Part shown: positions 8,780 through 18,800 of the stretch, one piece after another | Position numbering within the stretch: the stretch's first letter is position 1 | How the letters are laid out: each line of letters begins with the position of its first letter | Assembly: GCF_035503745.1 (NCBI RefSeq) | Contig: NZ_DATJTC010000008.1 | Span: forward strand, 158,879 to 222,878 | DNA: 64,000 nt | Source of the DNA: Dyella_B sp035503745 | Lineage (GTDB): Bacteria; Pseudomonadota; Gammaproteobacteria; Xanthomonadales; Rhodanobacteraceae | Direction of reading: 5' to 3' | Program-made: the position numbers and the translations under genes | Notes under the pieces: model-generated | What the model saw: the letters and a program-made list of their open reading frames with translations, nothing else | Told to the model about the DNA's origin: nothing | The model's database searches: none

Positions 8780-9480
8780 GCTTGACCAGAAAAGCCCTTC
8801 TCATCATGAGTCCCGATGAAGAGATTCCAGGTGTGATGATTGACAAGGAAAACTGGAATAACCATCTTCATTCACCCACAGGTGGCGCATGGCAAGGAAG
8901 TGAAGTTCAGCTTTTGGTCAGCCCAACACGCTCTGAACTCATCTCAGCTATGAACTGGCTAAACGTAGCTGACTACACCTTCATTGCTTATAGCGGTCAC
9001 GGCTCCGCACGGAGCGAAACCGAAACCATTTTGAATATTAACGACCAACAAACCATCGCGGCTCGTGATCTAATTAGTAAGGCAGCGAAACAGACCTTAA
9101 TCCTTGATTGCTGCCGAAGGTTGCAGCGGCGAGGAATCACCGAGGCTCGACTAATTAAATCCATCGCAATGGATTCATATAAAGACCCAAATCTTGCTCG
9201 CATTCTGTTCGATCAACATCTTCGCGACTGTGCCCCCTTTCGTGTCCAGCTCAATAGCTGTTCACTCGATCAATATGCGGGCGATGATGATACCGCTGGA
9301 GGCATCTATACTGCTGCGCTTATACGATCAGCCCAAGCAACTCCAAGCGGTAAAGTGCTAGGAATTCGTGAGGCACACCACGCAGCACGACAGGTAGTCA
9401 TTGACCTCCAACCGTCTCAAACCCCCACAGGAATGTATCCCCGCAGCGGACCTAGTTTTCCCTTTGGCATTGGACTGTAA
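8776..9480 (+). CDS. Caspase-like (C14) protease 2
   Basis: A 234-residue caspase-like protein starting at ATG 8776 behind AGGAGCC. The catalytic dyad is visible as H75 in AYSGHGS and C112 in LILDCCRR. It aligns in layout with the 7069-7821 product: a GG-W loop before the third strand, then SGHG, LDC, and QLNSCSLDQYAGDDDTAGG. The overall sequence is clearly divergent, so this is an old paralogue rather than a recent duplicate. It ends the operon. Two separate proteases may differ in substrate, or one may process the other. Confidence 0.8.
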   Translation: MSLTRKALLIMSPDEEIPGVMIDKENWNNHLHSPTGGAWQGSEVQLLVSPTRSELISAMNWLNVADYTFIAYSGHGSARSETETILNINDQQTIAARDLISKAAKQTLILDCCRRLQRRGITEARLIKSIAMDSYKDPNLARILFDQHLRDCAPFRVQLNSCSLDQYAGDDDTAGGIYTAALIRSAQATPSGKVLGIREAHHAARQVVIDLQPSQTPTGMYPRSGPSFPFGIGL

Positions 9481-9627
9481 GACATTCAAGCTCAATACAA
9501 AGCTGGGCTACTCGCATAAGTCCATGCTTTCAGTCGCTAGAGCCTGGACACCCATATTTCGCTTTTTTTGTTGCGTAATAAGTCCCGGATTTAGCTCCCT
9601 CGGCGGCACATGCTTACTTGACCCACA

Positions 9628-9671
9628 CTGCCTGAACCAGTTCATCAGTAGGGATGAACTGGTTCAGGCAG
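9628..9671. repeat. Perfect 19-bp inverted repeat with 6-nt loop
   Basis: The arms 9628-9646 and 9653-9671 are exact reverse complements (CTGCCTGAACCAGTTCATC type) around AGTAGG. No T-run follows on either strand, so it is not a standard terminator, although it could end the operon transcript. It lies in the 210-bp gap between caspase 2 and the 75-residue reading frame. A structured RNA, a recombination or replication origin hairpin, and a regulator site are all open. Confidence 0.75.
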
Positions 9672-9693
9672 ACCATCCACAACAGGTTGGGCG

Positions 9694-9921
9694 ATGAGTA
9701 ACTCTAAATTTGACTTACCACTAGTCATTCATCGAGTAGAAATTATTGAGTGGCTCGACTCTACGGATCGCAAGACGGGGAGTGAACTGTTTCATCAAAT
9801 CGTTCATATGAGCGACTCTTTACCGCTCGGCCTTCACTACACACCCTGTTCTTCAGCGACAGATGTGACGAATCGCTTGAAAAAAAATCAAATGACACAA
9901 ACCCTAAGAACGTTCCGATGA
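9694..9921 (+). CDS. Small protein, possibly truncated, downstream of caspase operon
   Basis: A 75-residue reading frame with ATG 9694, starting MSNSKFDLPLVIHRVEI and continuing with EWLDSTDRKTGSELFHQIV. There is a modest ribosome binding site (GGTTGGG). The first 45 residues look like a normal folded start of a protein, then it ends in a polar tail, so it may be the 5' remnant of a longer gene cut by deletion. I recognise no family. It is in the same direction as the operon but separated by the hairpin at 9628. Confidence 0.4.
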   Translation: MSNSKFDLPLVIHRVEIIEWLDSTDRKTGSELFHQIVHMSDSLPLGLHYTPCSSATDVTNRLKKNQMTQTLRTFR

Positions 9922-9988
9922 TTCACCTGGAGTCACACGGCTTACGGAGCCACAGAAACTATTAGCCCCTACTCCTCAAGGATCCCAG

Positions 9989-11551
9989 TCATTTCTGAGC
10001 AAATTTTGCCATCACACGGGCAAATTGCTCTGGCGTAAGACCCTTCAAACTCTCAGCCAACGCCTCTTCATCCGTGGTCGTGGAAATCGACTTTCCTCGC
10101 CTGTAGTTCTCTTTGAGCTTCTTACCAACCATGACCGCATTGTGATGGTAATACCTGCCCGTCATCGACGTATTCGTGTGACCCACCAGCTTTGCAGCCG
10201 TCAGATCGGTCAAACCGCCCTCGTCAATCATTCGAGACGTTCCGGTATGGCGAAGATCATGGACTCGAACTTCGGCCAGATGAGGCCTTTCTTGAGCGGC
10301 CCTTTCCCTTGCTCGTATCCAGGCCTGGGTGACGGTGTCGGCCCTCAGTTGCTTCTCTTTCAATCTAAAAACAGGCCCTTCTAGCGGAGGCACACGGAGG
10401 GCTGCCCACTCTCTCTTGGTCTTGGGTCGCTCCAGCGGAGGAAGTTCTCGCGATTGGTCGAGAATGAATGTTCCGCATTGAGCCTCATAGTTCTGAACCA
10501 TGGCCATCGCTCGTAGCATCGCTACAGCAGGTAGAAGCAATGGAATGGTTCGGCCTTTCTTCCTCCCCCGCTTCGACTTGGTATTTTGAAAAGTCGCGGT
10601 AGGCACATCCCCTCGCCAGTTGATGTCCTCCCACCGAAGCTTGACGGCTTCACCACGCCTGCAACTTGTGTCCAAATCGAATCGAATGACAGCCCTGGTG
10701 ACGATATGAGCCTTTTTCAGATGGCGCATGACAAATCGGAAATCATCCGCTTCAATGGTGATCTCTCGACCATCTGAAACCACAATGTCCTTAGACGCCA
10801 GAAGCCCCTTTAATTGAGCAAAGGGGTTCTCAACCTTAAACCCCCAGATGGTGATCGCCCGCTTGTAGACCATTGAAATCTGAGCCAAGGTCTTGGTGAT
10901 GGTCGAATCAGCAGCGGGCTCATTCTTCCGCCCGCGCATTTTGCGACGCAACACGTCAATGACGAAGCTGGGTTCAATCTCAGCTATGCGGAGTTTTGTG
11001 ACCTCGGGAAACCCGTCGCGGTTGAATCCCGTCTTCGTGGGACCGACCAGGGTTTGGATAACGCTGGCCTCTTGGACCCACCCTTTGTTGAGGATGGGAT
11101 TGGAGGGGCGCTCGGAGTGGCCTACAGGCAACTGGGACCGCTCCAACTCGTCCTTGTACCGAAGCAACCACCCCTCTAGGGTCTGCTCTCCTGCGGTGGC
11201 CCCGAAGGCGCTCCGCTTGCTCCCCACGGCCCCTTTCAGTTTGGCTAAGGCATGCCTGGCATCGTTCTCGGCGGCATGCCTGGCGGTGTCTAAATGGTGC
11301 CTGGTACCCAACTTGGCATTGAGGTCCACCTGCTGATGGGAGTAAGTCCGGCTTAAACGCTGGGGTTTTCCTTCGACCCCTTCCGTCCAACGGATTTTGA
11401 CCTCCCAACGAGGGTTGTTTCCCGCCCCGTCATTGCGGAAGTACACGCCCTCCACATCGGACCTGGGCCACTTGACGCTTGAGCCATCGGGAAGTGTCAG
11501 CCGTTTAGGCTTTGGCTTCTTCTTCTGCCCTTTCCCCGCCTTGGTAGCCAT
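9989..11551 (-). CDS. Tyrosine recombinase (island integrase)
   Basis: A 520-residue phage-type integrase starting at MATKAGKGQKKKPKPK, with a strongly basic N-terminus suited to arm-site binding. The catalytic residues are seen as the Arg in SCRRGEAVKLRW, HDLRH (His-x-x-Arg), GHTNTSM, and the nucleophilic Tyr in TGRYYHH. The gene reads inward from the right attachment site, which lies 74 bp upstream. The frame is open further upstream through the repeated tRNA end, but that extension is a read-through artefact. It should catalyse integration into, and with a directionality factor excision from, tRNA-Ala. Confidence 0.92.
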   Translation of the reverse strand: MATKAGKGQKKKPKPKRLTLPDGSSVKWPRSDVEGVYFRNDGAGNNPRWEVKIRWTEGVEGKPQRLSRTYSHQQVDLNAKLGTRHHLDTARHAAENDARHALAKLKGAVGSKRSAFGATAGEQTLEGWLLRYKDELERSQLPVGHSERPSNPILNKGWVQEASVIQTLVGPTKTGFNRDGFPEVTKLRIAEIEPSFVIDVLRRKMRGRKNEPAADSTITKTLAQISMVYKRAITIWGFKVENPFAQLKGLLASKDIVVSDGREITIEADDFRFVMRHLKKAHIVTRAVIRFDLDTSCRRGEAVKLRWEDINWRGDVPTATFQNTKSKRGRKKGRTIPLLLPAVAMLRAMAMVQNYEAQCGTFILDQSRELPPLERPKTKREWAALRVPPLEGPVFRLKEKQLRADTVTQAWIRARERAAQERPHLAEVRVHDLRHTGTSRMIDEGGLTDLTAAKLVGHTNTSMTGRYYHHNAVMVGKKLKENYRRGKSISTTTDEEALAESLKGLTPEQFARVMAKFAQK

Positions 11552-11624
11552 GAAGCCCCCTGATTGGTCCCAAAATCGGGTCCCAGAGTGCTCCTGAAGC
11601 CTGTAAAATACCAGGGACGCTCTT

Positions 11625-11671
11625 GTTCGCAATGCGAAGGTCGGGAGTTCGATCCTCCTCCGCTCCACCAA
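11625..11671 (+). repeat. attR: second copy of the 47-bp tRNA-Ala repeat
   Basis: Identical over 47 bp to 1740-1786. It contains the T arm, acceptor strand and CCA, but the 5' half of the tRNA is absent, so this copy is not a functional tRNA. It marks the chromosome-island junction. Confidence 0.95.
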
Positions 11672-11684
11672 ATATCTCAGACAG

Positions 11685-11728
11685 AACAGCGCTTTACGCC
11701 TTACGGTGTGAAGCGCTGTTTTGCTTTG
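11685..11728 (+). terminator. Displaced native terminator of tRNA-Ala
   Basis: AACAGCGCTT and AAGCGCTGTT form a 10-bp stem, extended imperfectly towards a TTAC loop, and TTTGCTTT follows. Before island insertion it would have stood about 13 bp after the tRNA CCA end. Between here and 11954 I see no gene. Confidence 0.7.
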
Positions 11729-11954
11729 GAAGGCCCATCCCTGCAATACGATTGCGGCGAATGCGTGGCACATGAACCGTGCACCCTTGGGACGTCTACA
11801 GCTAATGCCGCATTGCTATGCCATGGGAAATCCACTTGTCGAGCTGTTCAATTTACAAGCCATCCATCTTGACGGATCGAAAGTGTTATTAGGTATTGTT
11901 CGGTCCAACGGACCGAGCATTTCCTGATCATCAGATGGCAGCACAGGGGGCCCT

Positions 11955-13286
11955 ATGTGGGGGTATTACGTTGCATTGGCGTTGCGAAGCAGTGCGCGAA
12001 GCAAGGCTTTGACGGCACTGGTGATCGCACTGCTCGCTTTTGGCGTATCAGCCTGCATGGTGTCCTACGCCGTGTTCCGTGCCACAACGAGCGACCCCAT
12101 CCCCGCCAAGTCTTCGCACCTTTACGTGCCGCAGGTTGACAGTTTTGGCCCCACCATCAATTGGAACGGGAACGAGCCGTCTCCGGTGCTGACTTACATG
12201 GACGCGATCGCGCTGTGGCAGGCGCGAAAGGCACGCCGGCAAACACTGCTCTATCCCGCGACATGGCAAATGGAATCGGATAATCAGTTGATTGAGGCCA
12301 TGCCGCTCGGCGGCGACGCGGTGACCTCCGATTTTTTCCCCATGTTCGATGTGCCTTTTCGTTTTGGCGCCGGGTGGAGTCCGAATGACGATGCACAGCA
12401 CGCCACCGTGGCGGTCATCAGTCGGCGCTTGAACGACAAACTATTTGGCGGACAAAACAGCGTTGGGCGGGAGATCCGGCTGGACGGGAAGATTTTTCGC
12501 ATTGCCGGCGTGCTGGATAATTGGAACCCGAAACCTCGCTTCTTTGATATTGCCAGCCTTGGAATCCCGGAGATCTTCGGTGACACAGGGGATATCTATA
12601 CACCCTTCACCCGCGCGATCGATATGAAGAAGGGCACCAAATACGATCTGTGCCCTTCGTATTCAGCGGATCTTGGCATCTCCGACTGGGATAAATACCT
12701 GCGCAGCGAATGTACGTGGATCGACGCCTGGGTGGAGCTTCCGACGCCAACCGACGTGGAACGCTACCGCGAATTCCTGCGCAATTACTCCGAGGAGCAG
12801 CGACGCGGCGGCCGCTTTTCATGGGCGCCCAATATACGGCTGCGCAACCTGATGGAGTGGATGGCACACGAGCACGTCACACCCAAGGCATCCACCTTGT
12901 CCCTGTTGGTGTCTACCAGCTTTTTGCTGATTGTCATGGTCAACGTCGTCGGGCTCATGCTTGCCCGATTCATGCGGCGCGCACCGGAAATCGGCATACG
13001 CCGAGCACTAGGGGCTTCGCGAGCCGCCGTCTACCTGCAATTCCTGATCGAGGGGGCCACCATCGGTTGCGCAGGTGGCCTACTAGGCGTGGCACTGACA
13101 TTGCTCGGCGTATGGGGTGCCGGCGGGCTTTTTGAGCCACGTATTGCGCGTATCGTGCATGCCGACGCCTCGCTCATAGCACTGACTGTGTTGCTTGCGG
13201 TTGCGGCCACGGTTATTTCCGCCCTGTACCCAACCTGGCGCGCGGCGCGAATCCAGCCCGCCTGGCAAATCAAGATCAACAGTTGA
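11955..13286 (+). CDS. MacB/FtsX-type ABC transporter permease 1
   Basis: A 443-residue inner-membrane permease. There is one N-terminal transmembrane helix (about 19-40), a large periplasmic MacB_PCD-like domain (about 45-310), and three C-terminal helices of an FtsX domain. The conserved coupling-helix sequence is seen in RRAPEIGIRRALGASR. AGGGGG precedes ATG 11955. It pairs with the next gene, but no ATPase or membrane-fusion gene is seen in the window, so these may be encoded elsewhere. Substrates of this class include peptides and lipoproteins; nothing here specifies one. Confidence 0.85.
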   Translation: MWGYYVALALRSSARSKALTALVIALLAFGVSACMVSYAVFRATTSDPIPAKSSHLYVPQVDSFGPTINWNGNEPSPVLTYMDAIALWQARKARRQTLLYPATWQMESDNQLIEAMPLGGDAVTSDFFPMFDVPFRFGAGWSPNDDAQHATVAVISRRLNDKLFGGQNSVGREIRLDGKIFRIAGVLDNWNPKPRFFDIASLGIPEIFGDTGDIYTPFTRAIDMKKGTKYDLCPSYSADLGISDWDKYLRSECTWIDAWVELPTPTDVERYREFLRNYSEEQRRGGRFSWAPNIRLRNLMEWMAHEHVTPKASTLSLLVSTSFLLIVMVNVVGLMLARFMRRAPEIGIRRALGASRAAVYLQFLIEGATIGCAGGLLGVALTLLGVWGAGGLFEPRIARIVHADASLIALTVLLAVAATVISALYPTWRAARIQPAWQIKINS

Positions 13287-13296
13287 GGTTACCGTC

Positions 13297-14550
13297 ATGG
13301 CACTCACCAGGGCATTGATGCAACTGCGCCCGATCGTTGTTGCGCTGGGTCGTCACAAGGTAGCTACCGTGCTTATCGTGCTGCAAGTGGCGTTGACGCT
13401 GGCAGTGGCTTCCAACGCGCTCTTTATCGTGGCAACGCGCTTTATTCATTTGTCTCGCCCCACTGGCACTGACGAGGCGCATATCTTCGTCATCCGCAAT
13501 GAATGGAAAAATGGTCAAAAATCGGCCCAGATAGACACTGACATTCGGACCGATCTCGCTGCCCTGCGGCTGGTACCGGGCGTGCGCGACGCGTTTTCCA
13601 GTGAGGCTTATCCGCTGGAAGGCGGTGGCGGCATACCGCTAGGACTGAGACTCCAACCGGACCAGAAGACGCGCCCGAAACTTGCCATCGCTTACACCGC
13701 CGACGAGCATGCGATCGATACACTTGGGATTTCTCTAATTGCCGGACGCAACTTTCGTCCCGACGAAATCACCGCTATTGGCCCGTACGACAAGATGTCT
13801 CCGCCGGACATTATCATCACGCGCAGCGCCGCCAACAAGTTGTTTCCCGATGGTTCGGCTCTAGGCAAAACGGTTTACCTTCCCGCAGGGCCTGCCACTA
13901 TCATCGGCATCCTCGCCAGCCTGCAAGGTTCATATGTTGACAGCTCGGTGCGATCCATCGACGAGGATAGCGTGCTTATCCCCGCGCGTTATCTCGATCC
14001 AGAGGGCGTTGTGTATCTGGTACGTACTCGATCCAGTGCCATGAAACCTGTGATCGCCGCAGCGCTGAAAGCACTGCAAGAGCGTGGCGGCGTACGCCTT
14101 ATCGATCCGAAAGAAGGCATCGTTACCTTGCTTCAGGCGCGCGAGCGCGATTACGCGACCGATCGCAGCGTGGCGCTAATGATGAGCATCCTCACCGGAT
14201 TGCTGCTGATGGCTACCGCCGGCGGCATCGTGGGGTTGAGCAGTTTCTGGGTTAGCCAGCGGCGCAAGCAGATCGGCATCCGCCGTTCGCTCGGCGCGAC
14301 AACGGGCGACATCCTGCACTATTTCCACACCGAAAATTTCCTGATTGTCGGAGGTGGCATCGTGCTCGGGACGTTATTTGCATTCTTGGCAAATCTTGGC
14401 CTGATGCATGTCTATGAGTTACCGCGCATGCCGCTTTACGTGCTCCCATTCGGCGCGCTACTGCTCTGGTTGCTCGGGCAGGTCGCTGTATGGGGGCCCG
14501 CGCGATATGCCGCCAAGGTGCCTCCAGTGGTCGCGACTCGCTCAGAGTGA
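13297..14550 (+). CDS. MacB/FtsX-type ABC transporter permease 2
   Basis: A 417-residue partner permease starting 10 nt after the first. It has the same architecture: N-terminal helix (HKVATVLIVLQVALTLAVA), a periplasmic domain, and a C-terminal FtsX domain with SQRRKQIGIRRSLGATTGD before the last two helices. A frame extension to 13195 exists but lies inside the upstream gene and is rejected. The two divergent permeases probably form a heterodimer. The gene ends about 80 bp before the convergent outer-membrane protein gene. Confidence 0.85.
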   Translation: MALTRALMQLRPIVVALGRHKVATVLIVLQVALTLAVASNALFIVATRFIHLSRPTGTDEAHIFVIRNEWKNGQKSAQIDTDIRTDLAALRLVPGVRDAFSSEAYPLEGGGGIPLGLRLQPDQKTRPKLAIAYTADEHAIDTLGISLIAGRNFRPDEITAIGPYDKMSPPDIIITRSAANKLFPDGSALGKTVYLPAGPATIIGILASLQGSYVDSSVRSIDEDSVLIPARYLDPEGVVYLVRTRSSAMKPVIAAALKALQERGGVRLIDPKEGIVTLLQARERDYATDRSVALMMSILTGLLLMATAGGIVGLSSFWVSQRRKQIGIRRSLGATTGDILHYFHTENFLIVGGGIVLGTLFAFLANLGLMHVYELPRMPLYVLPFGALLLWLLGQVAVWGPARYAAKVPPVVATRSE

Positions 14551-14629
14551 GAGGCACTCAGAATGCGCACGGCAAGCAATCGCGGCCGCACAATAGCGGC
14601 CGCGTTGCGTGGTCGTCGTTGCGTAGAAC

Positions 14630-15253
14630 TTAGAAACGGTATTCGAGGGTGCCGCCGTACAGGCTGGTGCCGAAGTGACCCTGCCAGATGCCGGGGGCCT
14701 GCGAGTGGTAGAGGTCGTAATTCAGGCTTACGCCCAGGTGCCGGTTGAAGTCGTAACCTATGCCTGCACCCGCATAAAAACCGTTGTCATTGGCGCTTGC
14801 CCGACCCGATAGCAGGCCGAGCGTGTCGTGCCAATGTTCGTCGGTCTGCGAATGGAGCCAGCCTGCGCGCGAGGAAAAGAACCAACCGTACTGGTCGCCA
14901 AAATGCGCCTTGAACGTGCCGCCCAAGATTTCACCGCCACTTCTGGCGCTGATACGCAGGGGGTCTTGCGGACCGCCTATGCTGGCCACGACGTCGTAGT
15001 TGGTCCCGGCTATTTTCCCCAAATCCACATAGCCGGTTTCCACGCCCCAGGTAAACGATTGGGCGTTCCACAGATAGCCAAGGCGCACCGCGCCTGCCCA
15101 GCTGGTGGGGTCTCTGTCACGCAGATTGTTGAAGGCGGTATCTTGGCCTGCCGCTTCGCCATTGATGAAAAACTGGCCATCCGCCGCTATGGCCGACATG
15201 GACGCAACAGCAACGGCCACGCCGATGGCGATCTTTGAAATCCCTATTTTCAT
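14630..15253 (-). CDS. Small outer-membrane beta-barrel protein (OmpX/OmpA-like)
   Basis: A 207-residue protein with a clear signal peptide (MKIGISKIAIGV... SMSAIAA, cleaved before DGQFF). The mature part has alternating hydrophobic strands with Gly/aromatic residues (AVRLGYLWN, WGVETGYVDLG, GWFFSSRAGWL, NGFYAGAGIGYDF) and ends with the terminal Phe signature LEYRF needed for BAM-dependent insertion. It is probably an eight-stranded barrel. Start 15253 is chosen for the signal peptide; an upstream in-frame start is unlikely. A role in adhesion or envelope stress is possible but not shown. Confidence 0.8.
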   Translation of the reverse strand: MKIGISKIAIGVAVAVASMSAIAADGQFFINGEAAGQDTAFNNLRDRDPTSWAGAVRLGYLWNAQSFTWGVETGYVDLGKIAGTNYDVVASIGGPQDPLRISARSGGEILGGTFKAHFGDQYGWFFSSRAGWLHSQTDEHWHDTLGLLSGRASANDNGFYAGAGIGYDFNRHLGVSLNYDLYHSQAPGIWQGHFGTSLYGGTLEYRF

Positions 15254-15841
15254 TGGAGCCCCTGATAAATGAGTGGGTTGTTGTCGACGAATGAACGCAA
15301 CGATCCGACCACTTTGACGCTTGCACCGATCTACCAGCGCAAACTTTTGCGACCGCAAGAAAACTTGCGGACCGGGCATTGTCAGTCAAAGCGATGCAGT
15401 TCGCAAACAACTCGCGGCAACCAATCGATGGAACGCGCTTCGGTCTTTTGCATGCGCGCGGGACTCATTCCTGCCGATGGAAGCGCCAAGCAAATCCATG
15501 AACCAGAAAGCGATGACCTTTACAGCCGGCGCGACAATGTCGCCGCTTCGACTGCCGCGCTTGGCCAAACAGGCACCAAAACACAAAGGCTTCACAAACA
15601 CGTTGGACGCCGGGTGCAGAAAGGCCCGCTGAACGCTGAGGAGCACCATTTAAAACACCCGCTGGGTACCCCGCCGCCAACCCCGCTCGACCAGAAAGCC
15701 CTTGCCGCTGACGGGGCTTGCTGAGGCATGTGCACATGCCCGCCAACGGTCGCACACCCTGCGACATGAATCAGGCAAACTTGTTCATATTCCACGTGCG
15801 AATCGTGGACGGCCCGCGAGCCCCTGCCAGCGCCATCACCC
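15254..15841. other. 588-bp intergenic region without a supported gene
   Basis: This gap separates the divergent outer-membrane barrel gene and recC. Both must have promoters here. Reading frames in it lack ribosome binding sites, recognisable domains or normal composition. No clear terminator or repeat was seen. Confidence 0.5.
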
Positions 15842-18800
15842 GTGAGCACACCGTACACAGCGCCCAGCCCTATTCCGATCGAACCCGGCCTGATGGTGAT
15901 TCACGGCAATCGCCAGGAAGACCTGCGCGACCTGCTGGCTGCCTGGCTGCAGCGGGCGCCACTGCAGCCGCTGGAAAACGAAGTGATGCTGGTGCAGAGC
16001 AACGGCATTGCGCAGTGGTTGAAGCTGGCGCTGGCCCGGCCGATGGAGGCCGGGGGGCTGGGCATCAGTGCAGCGGTACAGATGCAGTTGCCGGGACGCT
16101 TCTTGTGGCAGGCGTATCGGGCTGCACTGGGCGATGCGGCGGTGCCGGCGACCTCGCCTTTTGACAAATCGCGCCTGGTGTGGCGCCTATTGCGCCTACT
16201 GCCGCGGCACATCGGCGAGGCGGGTTTTGCGCCGCTGCGCGCCATGCTGGGCCAGGTCGATGACTGGCGCCGGCTTTATCGGCTGGCGCTGCAAGTGGCC
16301 GATCTGTTCGATCAATACCAGGTGTTTCGCGCCGACTGGCTGGAGGATTGGGAGCACCGCAACGACGTGCTGCGCGACAGCCTGCGCAATCGCGTGGTGG
16401 AGCTGCCCTCCGCGCAGCGCTGGCAGCCGCGACTGTGGCGGCTCTTGCTTGATGATGTACCGCAGGCGCAACGCGACAGCCATCGCGCCGCCGTGCACCG
16501 GCATTTCATGCGGCATATGCAAACGGAGCACGTGCACGCACAGGCATTGCCAAGACGCATTGTGGTATTCGGCATCACATCGCTGCCCCAGCAGGTGCTG
16601 GAAGCGCTCACTGCACTGGCGCGCATCAGCCAGGTGCTGATGCTGGTCACCAATCCGTGCCGGCACTATTGGGCGGACATCATCGAAGACCGCGAACTGC
16701 TGATGGCCGAGCAGCGCCGCCACGCCCGCAAACCCGGCACCGCACAGGAACCACGTTACGAAGACCTGCACCTGCACGCCAATCCGTTGTTGGCAGCATG
16801 GGGCAAGCAGGGGCGCGACTTCATCCGCCAGCTCGATGCCTTCGACCAGCCCGCGCGTTATCGCGACCGGTTTGCCTCGATCAAGCGCAGCATCGATGTG
16901 TTCCAGAACGTCGGCAGCGATTCGTTGCTGCATCAGGTGCAACAGGCTGTGCTTGATCTCGAAGCCGCGCCTACAGCAGCGCAACCACGCAAGCCGCTGC
17001 TTGCCGACGACCGTTCACTGCGCTTTCACGTCGCGCACAGCCCGCAGCGCGAAGTGGAAATTCTGCACGACCGGCTGCTCGACTTGTTCGAACGCGCCGC
17101 GCGCGAAGGCCGCCCATTGGCGCCGCGCGAGGTGATGGTGATGGTGCCGGATATCCGCACGTACGCGCCGCACATCCAGGCCGTGTTCGGCCGCATCGCA
17201 CCGGAGGATCCGCGCTACCTTCCCTATAGCGTGGCCGATCAGCCGGGGCGTGGCGCATCGCCGTTGCTGGTGGCGCTGGAACATCTGCTGGCATTGGCCC
17301 AATCGCGCCTCACCGCCAGCGACGTGATGGATCTGCTGGACGTACCATCGCTGCGCCGACGCTTTGGCATCGCGGACGGGGACTTGCCCATTCTGCGTCG
17401 CTGGATTACCGAATCGGGCATCCGCTGGGGCCTGGACGGCGAACACAAGCAAGTGCTGGGTTTACCGCCCGACGAACAAAACAGTTGGCTGTTCGGCCTG
17501 CGGCGCATGCTGCTGGGCTATGCGGCCGGGGACGCACCGTCGCTTGAGGGTATCGCCCCTTACGCTGAAGTCGGCGGCCTTGACGCCACCCTGCTCGGTC
17601 CGCTGAGCCAATTGCTGGACATGCTGGCCCATTACTGGAAGCTGCTGGGGACGCCCGCCACGCCGCTGCAATGGAGCGAACGCCTGCGCCGCCTGCTGCA
17701 CGATGCGTTCGATACGCGCGGCGACGATGCCGACACGCTGCGCATCGATCGCCTGGAAGATGCGCTCGACACGTGGCTCGACGCCTGCCATGAAGCGGAT
17801 TTCACGCATGCCCTTCCAATCGCCGTGGTCAGCGAGGACTGGCTGCAGTCGGTGGACCAGAACCATCTTTCGCAACGCTTCATGGGCGGCGCGGTGAATT
17901 TCGGCACGCTGCTGCCCATGCGCGCCATTCCGTTCCGCGTGGTGTGCCTGCTTGGCATGAACGACGGCGACTATCCGCGCCGCGTTTCGCCCTCGGATAT
18001 CGACTTGATGGCGCGCACCGGCCAGCATCGCCCCGGCGATCGCTCGCGGCGCGAAGACGATCGCTACATGTTTCTCGAAGCCTTGCTGTCGGCGCGCGAT
18101 GCGCTGCACATCAGCTGGGTGGGCCACAGCGTGCGCGACAACAGCGAGTTGCCGCCGTCGGTGTTGGTGGGGCAACTGCGCGATTACCTCGCCAGCGGCT
18201 GGCGCCGACCCGACGACGATGCGGACGGTGCGAATGCGCATAAACAGGTGCTGGACTCCATCACCACCATCCATCCACTGCAACCCTTCAGTGCGCGCTA
18301 TTTCACCGGCGATGCTTCGTCGCCGCTGTTTACCTATGCTACGGAATGGGCGCTTGCACGTCGCAGCGCGCCAAACGCCGGCAACGCGCCGCTTGATGCA
18401 TGGCAGGCGCCGTCCACGCTGGATATCGGCGTATTGCAGCGCTTTCTCGCCAAGCCAGTCGCCACGTTCTACGGCGATCGCCTGAAAGTGCGCTTCGGCG
18501 AAACTGAACTTGGCCCGGATGACGACGAACCCTTCGCCCTGGATGGCCTGGAAAATTACGCCGCCACCGACGCACTGCTGCAAAGCGCGCTGGCCATCGA
18601 CGGACACGAAGCAGGCACCGTGCTCGCCAGCGCGCAGCGGCTGCGCCAGCAGGGCACGTTGCCCTCCGGCGGCTTCGGCACCTTGCTGGTCAAGGACCTG
18701 GGCAACGACGTCGATCGCATTATGCAACGCTGGCAGACGGCCCATGCGCACTGGCCCCGACATCAGCCCGCGCTGGAATTGCGATACGTACATGGTGATG

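Noticed and set aside
11552..11773. 74-residue N-terminal extension of the island integrase
   Set aside because: It is translation through the repeated tRNA end (RRRIELPTFALRT artefact) and lacks a ribosome binding site; the family start lies at 11551.
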